From assembly GCA_937960725.1 (NCBI GenBank), contig CALGOY010000311.1, forward strand, positions 1 through 9,350: a stretch of 9,350 bases of DNA, written 5' to 3'. Position numbers and translations under genes: made by a program. This document shows, piece by piece, positions 1 to 5,441 of this stretch. The notes below the pieces were generated by a model, which saw nothing but the letters and a program-made list of their open reading frames with translations, searched no databases and was not told the DNA's origin. The DNA comes from an uncultured Bacillota bacterium. GTDB taxonomy: Bacteria > Bacillota > Clostridia > Caldicoprobacterales > UBA3941. The stretch's first letter is position 1. Every line of letters begins with the position of its first letter.

Positions 1-1271
1 TTTGATTCCAGGCAGCGTAGCGCGTATGAGCGGGCCACTATGGCCTGGACTTTTAATGCTTCTAATCCAAAGCGTATCGGCATTTCACTGGGGACTACGG
101 AATATAGATAGTGTTCAAGAAAAACTTCATTAACTAAAACCAATCCATTTTCAGAAGGGGCTATTTCTAAAGTTCCCCTGTATGGTGTTCCTGTTTTGTT
201 GTGTGTATGGGAGCGATATATATTGTTTACAACTATTAATCCATCATCTTTTGCTTCTACATACCACCGATTAGGGGAGGAGTGCAATCTAACCCCTTCA
301 TGATAAAGGACGGCCTCCGCTCCATCATGGCGAATAGTTATTTTATCTCCTTTTTCAAAGCTATATTCTTGAGAGTCAATAATATTTTTAACTGTGAAAG
401 CCTGGTCGCATGACAGGGTTACTTCATCGTGGAACAAGCCATTAAAATTGCTATTATTTAAAACAACCCTAATGACATTTCTAGGAAGATTTTGTCTGTC
501 TATTATTGCAATTTTATTTTTACTGTTTCCTTGTTTAGGGCGATATAAAACTATATCTCGTATACCTATTGGTATATGGCTATCCAGTAGATATTCGACG
601 CTTTCTTTTTTTATTTCATAAACGGCAAACTCAGATGCGATAGGAATTTTCCCATTGATAGAATCCTCGATATAATCTTGGGATACAGCCATGACTTTAT
701 CTATATGGGTAGCTATCATTGGCTCATAATTAATTATGTAATCTTCAACCAGAAGAAAAGAGGCAGGGCTACCTATTTCAATTTTTTCAGAGTTTGAGAT
801 GGAAAGGCAATATAGATGGGTGCCTTTAACATCTATTTTGCAGATAGATGTTTTTTTATCTTTTTCGGTCACTTCTACTGGGATAGCTGCATCGATATTG
901 CTTGTTTTAGGAAGAGACACTATATAATTTTTATTTTGGATCCGTTCTACCGCAAATGGTACGGTAATAGTTCCATCTTTTAGCCTAATAGAAACCCATA
1001 CTTTAGATAAGCCGGCATCGCTTTTTTCGCTATCGAGAATCTTAAAATCTATGAAATATTCATGGGATATCAGATTTATAAAAGGATGTTCTTTGAGAGA
1101 AGGGGATAGGAATTCCAAAAAACGGTCGTCTTTATTTTTTATATACGATTCTAAAAACAATTCTACAGTTTTTTCTGAAGGATCTGCTTTTAAAAAAATA
1201 AATAGGACAGCTAAAGTAGCAAGCAAGATTCCAATTGCAATAGATAGATATGTAATTATATGTTTATTCAC
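1..1271 (-). CDS. Membrane-anchored SpoIID/LytB-domain protein (3' end outside window)
   Basis: I translated this gene on the minus strand: 423 codons from a GTG at 1271-1269, still open at the left edge. A GGGGGAG ribosome binding site lies 6 nt before the GTG. Residues about 5-27 form one hydrophobic segment, which suggests an N-terminal membrane anchor with the rest outside the cell membrane. Residues about 28-264 match no family I recognise. From about residue 265 (NVIRVVL) the protein reads as a SpoIID/LytB domain, ending in the family block VVPSEMP (392-398) and the following LEALKVQAIVARSYAL. Known SpoIID proteins are lytic transglycosylases that cut glycan strands during spore engulfment; the Glu of the SEMP block (E396) probably matches the family catalytic glutamate. 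The rest of the domain lies beyond the window. Peptidoglycan cleavage or amidase enhancement is inferred from the family. This is not assumed to be the true engulfment SpoIID, because the long N-terminal region is atypical. Confidence 0.85.
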   Translation of the reverse strand, partial: MNKHIITYLSIAIGILLATLAVLFIFLKADPSEKTVELFLESYIKNKDDRFLEFLSPSLKEHPFINLISHEYFIDFKILDSEKSDAGLSKVWVSIRLKDGTITVPFAVERIQNKNYIVSLPKTSNIDAAIPVEVTEKDKKTSICKIDVKGTHLYCLSISNSEKIEIGSPASFLLVEDYIINYEPMIATHIDKVMAVSQDYIEDSINGKIPIASEFAVYEIKKESVEYLLDSHIPIGIRDIVLYRPKQGNSKNKIAIIDRQNLPRNVIRVVLNNSNFNGLFHDEVTLSCDQAFTVKNIIDSQEYSFEKGDKITIRHDGAEAVLYHEGVRLHSSPNRWYVEAKDDGLIVVNNIYRSHTHNKTGTPYRGTLEIAPSENGLVLVNEVFLEHYLYSVVPSEMPIRFGLEALKVQAIVARSYALRCLES

Positions 1272-1283
1272 GGCCTTCTCCCC

Positions 1284-1308
1284 CTATTTGTTTTCCACTA
1301 TTTGTTTT
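1284..1308. repeat. 11-bp direct repeat upstream of the SpoIID-like gene
   Basis: CTATTTGTTTT occurs at 1284-1294 and again at 1298-1308, separated by CCA (14-bp period). It lies just upstream of the ribosome binding site of the SpoIID-like gene, so it could be part of its 5' UTR or a binding site. Function unknown. Confidence 0.55.
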
Positions 1309-1322
1309 ATAGTATATACTAT
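1309..1322. repeat. 14-bp perfect palindrome
   Basis: ATAGTATATACTAT is identical to its own reverse complement. It directly abuts the direct repeat at 1284-1308 and is 1 bp from the hairpin at 1324-1360. It could be an operator or part of an AT-rich promoter for the SpoIID-like gene, but no convincing -35/-10 pair was found. Confidence 0.5.
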
Positions 1323-1323
1323 G

Positions 1324-1360
1324 TTGCATTTCTTTTTTGAATGTAAAAAAAGAAATGCAA
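1324..1360 (-). repeat. 15-bp perfect inverted repeat between pgsA and the SpoIID-like gene
   Basis: The arms at 1324-1338 and 1346-1360 are perfect complements (TTGCATTTCTTTTTT and its complement) around a 7-nt loop. It begins 43 bp downstream of the pgsA stop. It may end or protect the pgsA transcript, but no T-tract follows the second arm on either strand, and the stem is mostly A-T. It is therefore not a standard intrinsic terminator. Confidence 0.6.
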
Positions 1361-1403
1361 AGGATTGTTTTAATTCAATGGAGAAGGCGGCTGTCGTTAA
1401 AGG

Positions 1404-1922
1404 TCAATTATTTTTATGCTTTAAATTCAATAATGCATATTGAAAAAGTGCGAACAATGTGGAAAAGATTGCAATCATAAGCAGCATATCAGCATATGGG
1501 AAATCGAATACCAAGGCGATTATTGCTATATAAAAAGCAGCACTTGCTGCCTTGCCAAAAAAGTTAGATTGAACTACAACATTTTTATTTTTATATAAAA
1601 AAGCGGCTCCCAAAATCATCAGCAATTCTTTGACCAATACTATAACAATAACGGCCCCTGGAACAAAATTTTTAGTGTATAGGCATATCAACACTGTTAT
1701 GAGCATCAGCTTATCTGCTAAGGGATCCATTAATTTGCCCCATTTGGTAATCATGTTATATTTTCGCGCAATATATCCATCCAGGACATCTGTTAGTCCT
1801 GCTAAAACAAAAACAAGGATAGCCCATCGAATGTTATTCTGTATGTATGGGTTATAAAAAATATAAATAAAAACCCCAATTAATCCAAATCTAATCAGAG
1901 TTAGTATGTTGGGTATATTCAT
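1404..1922 (-). CDS. pgsA: CDP-diacylglycerol--glycerol-3-phosphate 3-phosphatidyltransferase
   Basis: This 172-aa integral membrane enzyme is expected to make phosphatidylglycerophosphate from CDP-diacylglycerol and sn-glycerol-3-phosphate, the committed step to phosphatidylglycerol and cardiolipin. The CDP-alcohol phosphatidyltransferase signature is complete: D45, D48-G49, A52-R53, G62, D66 and D70, within TDVLDGYIAR and GKLMDPLADK. The N-terminal MNIPNILTLIRF is typical of PgsA, and several hydrophobic segments cover the rest. The length is close to bacterial PgsA (about 180-190 aa), slightly short. The ATG start is supported by AGGAG 8 nt upstream. It lies downstream of the tRNA unit and its terminator, so it likely has its own promoter, which I could not identify. 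The SpoIID-like gene follows in the same direction after 132 bp. Other CDP-alcohol transferases share the signature, but the N-terminus and LMDPLADK favour PgsA. Confidence 0.9.
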   Translation of the reverse strand: MNIPNILTLIRFGLIGVFIYIFYNPYIQNNIRWAILVFVLAGLTDVLDGYIARKYNMITKWGKLMDPLADKLMLITVLICLYTKNFVPGAVIVIVLVKELLMILGAAFLYKNKNVVVQSNFFGKAASAAFYIAIIALVFDFPYADMLLMIAIFSTLFALFQYALLNLKHKNN

Positions 1923-2001
1923 TTAAAATCTCCTTTTTACTACCACAGAATAGCTTAGCTCATCTAACAGTCATATACCATTCTACGGTATTTTTTTATT
2001 T

Positions 2002-2033
2002 AAAAAACAAAAATCCTTCAGAAGATAGAAGGA
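2002..2033 (-). terminator. Intrinsic terminator of the tRNA unit
   Basis: On the minus strand TCCTTC (2033-2028) and GAAGGA (2019-2014) form a 6-bp stem with an 8-nt loop. It is followed by TTTTTGTTTTTT (2013-2002). It lies 23 bp past the CCA end of tRNA-Pro and before pgsA. Confidence 0.75.
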
Positions 2034-2055
2034 ATTTAAGGCAAAAATTAAAGCT

Positions 2056-2132
<77 letters not shown>

Positions 2133-2137
2133 ATGGA

Positions 2138-2213
2138 TGGAGCCAATAAGGGGACTCGAACCCCTGACCTGCAGTTTACGAGACTGCTGCTCTACCAGCT
2201 GAGCTATATTGGC
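2138..2213 (-). tRNA. tRNA-Thr(CGU)
   Basis: This is a 76-nt tRNA including an encoded CCA (2140-2138). The acceptor strands GCCAATA and TATTGGC pair fully. The anticodon stem GCAGT/ACTGC encloses loop CTCGTAA, giving anticodon CGU, which reads the threonine codon ACG. The D arm (AGCTCAGCTGGTAGAGC) and T arm (GGGGTTCGAGTCCCC) are canonical. It is the first gene of the two-tRNA unit. Confidence 0.96.
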
Positions 2214-2241
2214 ATAAATAATAAGACTAGCACAGTATAGA

Positions 2242-2270
2242 ATTATATCATAAAATTTTAGCTTTGTCAC
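2242..2270 (-). promoter_or_regulatory. Sigma-A-type promoter of the tRNA unit
   Basis: On the minus strand a -35 box GTGACA (2270-2265) is separated by 17 bp from a perfect -10 TATAAT (2247-2242). A TG one base before the -10 makes it an extended -10. It lies about 30 bp upstream of the tRNA-Thr 5' end. Confidence 0.8.
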
Positions 2271-2302
2271 CTAGCTTTTTAAAAATTATTCCCTAGCTTT
2301 TT
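2270..2302. repeat. CCTAGCTTTTT direct repeat in the divergent intergenic region
   Basis: CCTAGCTTTTT occurs at 2270-2280 and 2292-2302 (22-bp period, about two helical turns). A shorter TAGCTTT also lies at 2259-2265. The copies sit at and upstream of the tRNA promoter -35 box, between divergent promoters. They could be a protein-binding site or low-complexity coincidence. Confidence 0.4.
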
Positions 2303-2329
2303 TATTATTTTCTGCAGCTGCTAAATTTC

Positions 2330-2358
2330 TGCACACTTTTTTAACACGAGAATATTAT
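2330..2358 (+). promoter_or_regulatory. Possible promoter of the ABC receptor gene
   Basis: TGCACA (2330-2335, four of six matches to TTGACA) lies 17 bp before TATTAT (2353-2358). Transcription from here would leave a 5' UTR of only about 30 nt before the receptor gene at 2396, too short for a riboswitch. The match is moderate. Confidence 0.4.
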
Positions 2359-2395
2359 ATAGTACCATGACGAACCGTTTGGAGGTGTTTGGCGG

Positions 2396-3394
2396 ATGAA
2401 AACAATTAAGGTGATTTCTATAGTATTGGCTATATGCTTAGTCTTTTCTATTGTATTAATTGGCTGCGGGAAGCAAAAGAATACTAAAGTCCGTTTAATA
2501 GAAGTGACCCATTCAATATTCTATGCTCCGCAGTACGTGGCGATTCACCAGGGTTATTTTGAGGAGGAAGGGATAGAAATTGAACTGATCAATGGAGGAG
2601 GGGCCGACAAGTGTATGACTGCCCTATTGGCCAATCAAGCGGATATCGGATTTATGGGGCCTGAGGCTGCAATTTATGTATACAATGAAGGTAAAGAGGA
2701 CTATGCACAAATTTTTATACAGCTTACCCAAAGAGACGGCTCCTTTTTAGTTGGGCGCAATCCCGAACCTGATTTTAAATGGGAAAATTTGAAGGACAAA
2801 ACTATTATCGGAGGGCGAAAAGGTGGCGTGCCCTTAATGACATTGGAATATGTACTTAAAAGCCATGGGCTTATTCCAGGCGAGGATGTAGAGGTGTTGA
2901 CTAATATCCAGTTTGATTTGATGGCTGGAGCATTCACAGGCGGGACGGGTGATTATACAACCCTTTTTGAGCCAGTTGCATCCTCTTTAGAAAGAGAAGG
3001 AGCAGGTTATGTTGTAGCTTCCGTAGGTGCTGCCAGTGGAGAAGTAGCCTACACCGCATACATGGCGAAAAAGAGCTTTATTGAGAAAAATAAGGATCTA
3101 ATACAGCGTTTCACTAACGCTATATACAAGGGCCAACAATTTGTAAAAGAGCATAGCCCTGAAGAAATTGCAAAGGCAATCAAACCGGCATTCCCTGATA
3201 GCGACGAAGAGTTATTGGCTGTTGTTATAAAGCGGTACAAGGATCAAGATACATGGCCTTATACGCCTGTTCCTAGCAAAGTAGCTTTTGATCGACTTCA
3301 GGATATCATGGAAATGGCCGGTGAGTTAGATGAGAGAGCTCCTTTCGAGGATATTACCATTAACGAATTTGCAGAAAGGGCTGTAAGCAATTAA
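2396..3394 (+). CDS. NitT/TauT-type ABC transporter substrate-binding lipoprotein
   Basis: This is a 332-aa solute receptor of the SsuA/TauA/NMT1-THI5-like family, expected to be held on the outer face of the membrane by a lipid anchor. Residues 1-23 are a lipoprotein signal peptide with lipobox LIGC and the lipidated Cys at 24. The start of the mature domain (YAPQYVAIHQGYFEEEGIEI) and GGGADKCMTALLANQADIGF are hallmark blocks of this family. A GGAGG site at 2381-2385 lies 10 nt before the ATG. Length is typical. It is followed by an intrinsic terminator, then by the matching ATPase and permease genes. Family members bind nitrate, sulfonates, taurine, riboflavin or thiamine-pyrimidine precursors; the cysteine-rich motif (CCCFC) of THI5-type pyrimidine synthases is absent, and there is no TPP riboswitch. 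The substrate is therefore undetermined. Confidence 0.9.
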   Translation: MKTIKVISIVLAICLVFSIVLIGCGKQKNTKVRLIEVTHSIFYAPQYVAIHQGYFEEEGIEIELINGGGADKCMTALLANQADIGFMGPEAAIYVYNEGKEDYAQIFIQLTQRDGSFLVGRNPEPDFKWENLKDKTIIGGRKGGVPLMTLEYVLKSHGLIPGEDVEVLTNIQFDLMAGAFTGGTGDYTTLFEPVASSLEREGAGYVVASVGAASGEVAYTAYMAKKSFIEKNKDLIQRFTNAIYKGQQFVKEHSPEEIAKAIKPAFPDSDEELLAVVIKRYKDQDTWPYTPVPSKVAFDRLQDIMEMAGELDERAPFEDITINEFAERAVSN

Positions 3395-3395
3395 G

Positions 3396-3420
3396 ACCCC
3401 GCTTCGGGGCTTTTTTTTTT
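3396..3420 (+). terminator. Intrinsic terminator after the ABC receptor gene
   Basis: CCCCG (3397-3401) and CGGGG (3405-3409) form a GC-only stem with a CTT loop, followed after one C by ten T (3411-3420). It begins 2 bp after the receptor stop codon. It separates the receptor from the ATPase and permease genes, at least in part. Confidence 0.9.
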
Positions 3421-3447
3421 AACAAATTATATTGGCGGGAATATAAT
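3419..3447 (+). promoter_or_regulatory. Promoter for the ATPase-permease genes, overlapping the terminator
   Basis: TTAACA (3419-3424, five of six matches to consensus) is separated by exactly 17 bp from a perfect TATAAT (3442-3447). The first two bases of the -35 box are the last two T of the upstream terminator. The start site would lie near 3454, about 45 nt before the ATPase start. Confidence 0.6.
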
Positions 3448-3497
3448 GGAGGTAGGGGTATAGGGGGAATTATTTTTTGTTAAGGAGGGCTAAATAC

Positions 3498-4274
3498 ATG
3501 GGAAACAATAGTATTGTTAGTATGGACAACGTATCTATGACATACCATCAGCGGGAAGGGGAAACTCATGCTCTTCGGAATATATCCTTTGATGTTAAGG
3601 AAGGAGAGTTTATCGGGATTGTAGGGCCCAGTGGTTGTGGCAAGACTACGATACTATCTTTAATTGCAGGCCTTATAAAACCAACTTCAGGAACGGTATA
3701 TGTAGAAGGGAAACCGGTTGAAGGCCCTTCGTCTAAAGTCGGCTATATGCTTCAACAGGATCATCTTTTCGAATGGCGGACAATACTGCAAAATGTATTA
3801 TTAGGACTTGAGATTCAGGGCAAGGTTAATGAAGAATCAAAAGCAAAAGCTGAGGAGCTTTTAGAGAGATATGGACTAGGAGAGTTTAAAAATCACTATC
3901 CCCATCAGCTTTCCGGAGGCATGCGGCAAAGAGCTGCCCTTATCCGGACCCTGGCCATCAACCCCAAGATACTACTGTTAGACGAACCTTTTTCTGCCCT
4001 TGATTATCAGACTAGATTGGCTGTATCAGTAGAAGTGGCAGATATTATAAAAAAGGAGAAAAAGACAGCCCTTTTGGTAACCCATGATATTTCTGAGGCT
4101 ATTGCTATGTCGGATCGGGTTTTTGTTTTAACCAAAAGGCCAGCCACTATAAAAAGCAGTCATAAGATAGAACTTACCTGCGATGCTAACGATCCTATCA
4201 GCTGTAGGCAGGCTCCAGAATTTCGAAAGTATTTCGATATTATTTGGAAGGAGCTAGATGTCCATGTTCAATAA
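3498..4274 (+). CDS. NitT/TauT-type ABC transporter ATP-binding protein
   Basis: This 258-aa cytoplasmic ATPase powers the importer. All nucleotide-binding motifs are intact: Walker A GPSGCGKT (43-50), Q-loop at Q86/Q87, signature LSGGM (138-142), Walker B ILLLDEP (158-164), D-loop SALD (166-169) and switch H196. The sequence resembles the SsuB/TauB/NrtD group. I chose the ATG at 3498 because AAGGAGGG (3482-3489) lies 8 nt before it. The reading frame is open further back to a TTG at 3477, but that start would place the ribosome binding site inside the gene. Its 3' end overlaps the permease start, so the two are translationally coupled. It likely has its own promoter just upstream, separate from that of the receptor gene. 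Confidence 0.93.
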   Translation: MGNNSIVSMDNVSMTYHQREGETHALRNISFDVKEGEFIGIVGPSGCGKTTILSLIAGLIKPTSGTVYVEGKPVEGPSSKVGYMLQQDHLFEWRTILQNVLLGLEIQGKVNEESKAKAEELLERYGLGEFKNHYPHQLSGGMRQRAALIRTLAINPKILLLDEPFSALDYQTRLAVSVEVADIIKKEKKTALLVTHDISEAIAMSDRVFVLTKRPATIKSSHKIELTCDANDPISCRQAPEFRKYFDIIWKELDVHVQ

Positions 4275-5091
4275 TAAAGCTAGTAAAAAAACTGTTTCAA
4301 AAGAGCATGAGCAATACTTAAAAAGAATAAGGCGTAGGAACATATCTATTAGGTTTACCCAGATAGTAATATTAATAGCATTCCTTGCCCTATGGGAGAT
4401 AGCCGCCAATATGAAATGGATAGATCCATTTATCACCAGCCAGCCCTCCAGGGTAATTGATACTCTAATAAGTTTGAATAGCGAAGGGGTATTGTGGAAA
4501 CATATATCTATAACTATTTTAGAAACAGTTACAGGTTTTGTATTGGGAACCCTGATAGGGACGTTGATAGCCATAGGACTGTGGTGGTCCGAATTTGCTG
4601 CTAAGGTGGTAGATCCTTACCTTGTAATTCTAAATAGCCTTCCCAAAGTTGCTTTAGGGCCTGTCATTATTGTATGGATAGGGGCTGGTACCGCCTCTAT
4701 AATAACAATGGCGCTTTTTGTGTCGGTGATAATTACAATAATTACAGTTCTAAACGGTTTCTTGGAAGTCGATCCCGATAAGATAAAGCTTCTAAAAACA
4801 TTTGGCGCTACTAAAGTGCAGGTGTTCAGCAAGGTCGTCTTTCCCGCAAGCATTCCTACAATAATATCAGCTTTGAAGATAAATGTAGGAATGTCCTGGG
4901 TAGGGGTAATAGTTGGAGAATTCTTAGTGTCGAAGGCTGGGCTCGGATATCTGATAGTATATGGGGGCCAGGTATTTAGGTTGGACCTTGTGATGACCAG
5001 TGTTTTTATCTTGGTAATAGCTGCCGCTATTATGTATCATATAGTGGCGTGGTTAGAAAAAAGGTATAGTAGGTTCTATTTGTCGAAATAA
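4258..5091 (+). CDS. NitT/TauT-type ABC transporter permease
   Basis: This is a membrane permease of the binding-protein-dependent transport family (SsuC/TauC-like), 277 aa from the first ATG. It has a basic cytoplasmic N-terminus (LKRIRRR) and about six hydrophobic segments, near residues 32-50, 84-108, 118-140, 143-165, 203-225 and 245-268. The EAA-type loop that contacts the ATPase is around 178-200 (FGATKVQVFSKVVFPASIP), with G183 in the conserved position. It overlaps the ATPase gene by 17 nt. The site AAGGAG (4248-4253) is 4 nt before the ATG at 4258 and 10 nt before a second in-frame ATG at 4264, so either may be the true start. No terminator follows: the valS promoter begins 19 nt after the stop. 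Confidence 0.93.
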   Translation: MSMFNNKASKKTVSKEHEQYLKRIRRRNISIRFTQIVILIAFLALWEIAANMKWIDPFITSQPSRVIDTLISLNSEGVLWKHISITILETVTGFVLGTLIGTLIAIGLWWSEFAAKVVDPYLVILNSLPKVALGPVIIVWIGAGTASIITMALFVSVIITIITVLNGFLEVDPDKIKLLKTFGATKVQVFSKVVFPASIPTIISALKINVGMSWVGVIVGEFLVSKAGLGYLIVYGGQVFRLDLVMTSVFILVIAAAIMYHIVAWLEKRYSRFYLSK

Positions 5092-5110
5092 GTTCCATAC
5101 ATTATTTCCC

Positions 5111-5138
5111 TTGACAAAAATAGCGAATACGATATAAT
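5111..5138 (+). promoter_or_regulatory. Sigma-A-type promoter of valS
   Basis: A perfect TTGACA (5111-5116) and a perfect TATAAT (5133-5138) are spaced 16 bp apart. The start site would lie near 5145, shortly before the T-box leader. Confidence 0.85.
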
Positions 5139-5160
5139 ATAAATCAAATTTCATATGAAA

Positions 5161-5410
5161 AAGCGATGAAGAAGAGGAGTACATTTCTTCTCCGACAGAG
5201 AAGGAAATCCATAGGCTGGAAGGTTTCCGCGGGTATAGGAGAAATGGAAGGTCGCTTCTGAGCTTTTCAGCTGAACTTTATTAAAAGTAGGCTGAAACGG
5301 TTTGTCCCGTTATGATATAGAGTGTTTACCCTGCCTAAAAGCTGGGTAAAAACTAAGGTGGTACCACGGAGCCTCATATCCTTCGTCCTTTGGATATGGG
5401 GCTTTTTATT
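5161..5410 (+). promoter_or_regulatory. T-box riboswitch (Val, GTC specifier) controlling valS
   Basis: T-box leaders bind uncharged tRNA and then block an intrinsic terminator. Stem I is closed by AAGCGA (5161-5166) with TCGCTT (5252-5257). It carries the loop-E element AGTA (5178-5181), a CAGAGA element (5195-5200), GGAAA/TTTCC (5203-5207/5224-5228) around the GGCTGG distal loop, and GAAG before GTC (5251-5253), a valine codon in the specifier position. Stem II is TTTCAGC/GCTGAAA (5265-5271/5291-5297), followed by an ACGG/CCGT element (5297-5310). Stem III is TTTACCC/GGGTAAA (5325-5331/5344-5350). The T-box core AAGGTGGTACCACG is at 5355-5368. Its TGGT bulge (5359-5362) would pair with the 3' ACCA end of tRNA-Val, whose discriminator is normally A. 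All parts agree with the downstream valS. Confidence 0.95.
5370..5410 (+). terminator. T-box-controlled terminator before valS
   Basis: AGCCTCATATCC (5370-5381) pairs with GGATATGGGGCT (5392-5403) in a 12-bp stem containing one G-T pair, followed by TTTTT and an AT-rich stretch. Its 5' arm begins right after the T-box core, as expected for competition with the antiterminator. Confidence 0.92.
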
Positions 5411-5441
5411 TAAATTGAGGTTTAAAAAGGAGGCTTGCATT

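Noticed and set aside
1051..1443. Plus-strand open frame of 130 aa
   Set aside because: It lies opposite the 5' end of the SpoIID-like gene, the structured gap and the 3' end of pgsA, and has no protein-family features.
1923..2001. Promoter for pgsA
   Set aside because: TATATG-like sequences exist on the minus strand, but no acceptable -35 box at 16-18 bp was found, so no promoter is called.
2271..2395. Possible TPP or other riboswitch upstream of the NMT1/THI5-like receptor
   Set aside because: No conserved TPP elements are visible, and the likely promoter leaves only about 30 nt of leader.
3477..3497. TTG start 7 codons upstream for the ABC ATPase
   Set aside because: It would put the AAGGAGGG ribosome binding site inside the coding region and has none of its own.
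5322..5441. N-terminal extension of valS by 40 codons
   Set aside because: This stretch is T-box stem III, the T-box core and the terminator. The ATG at 5442 has an ideal ribosome binding site and fits the family length.
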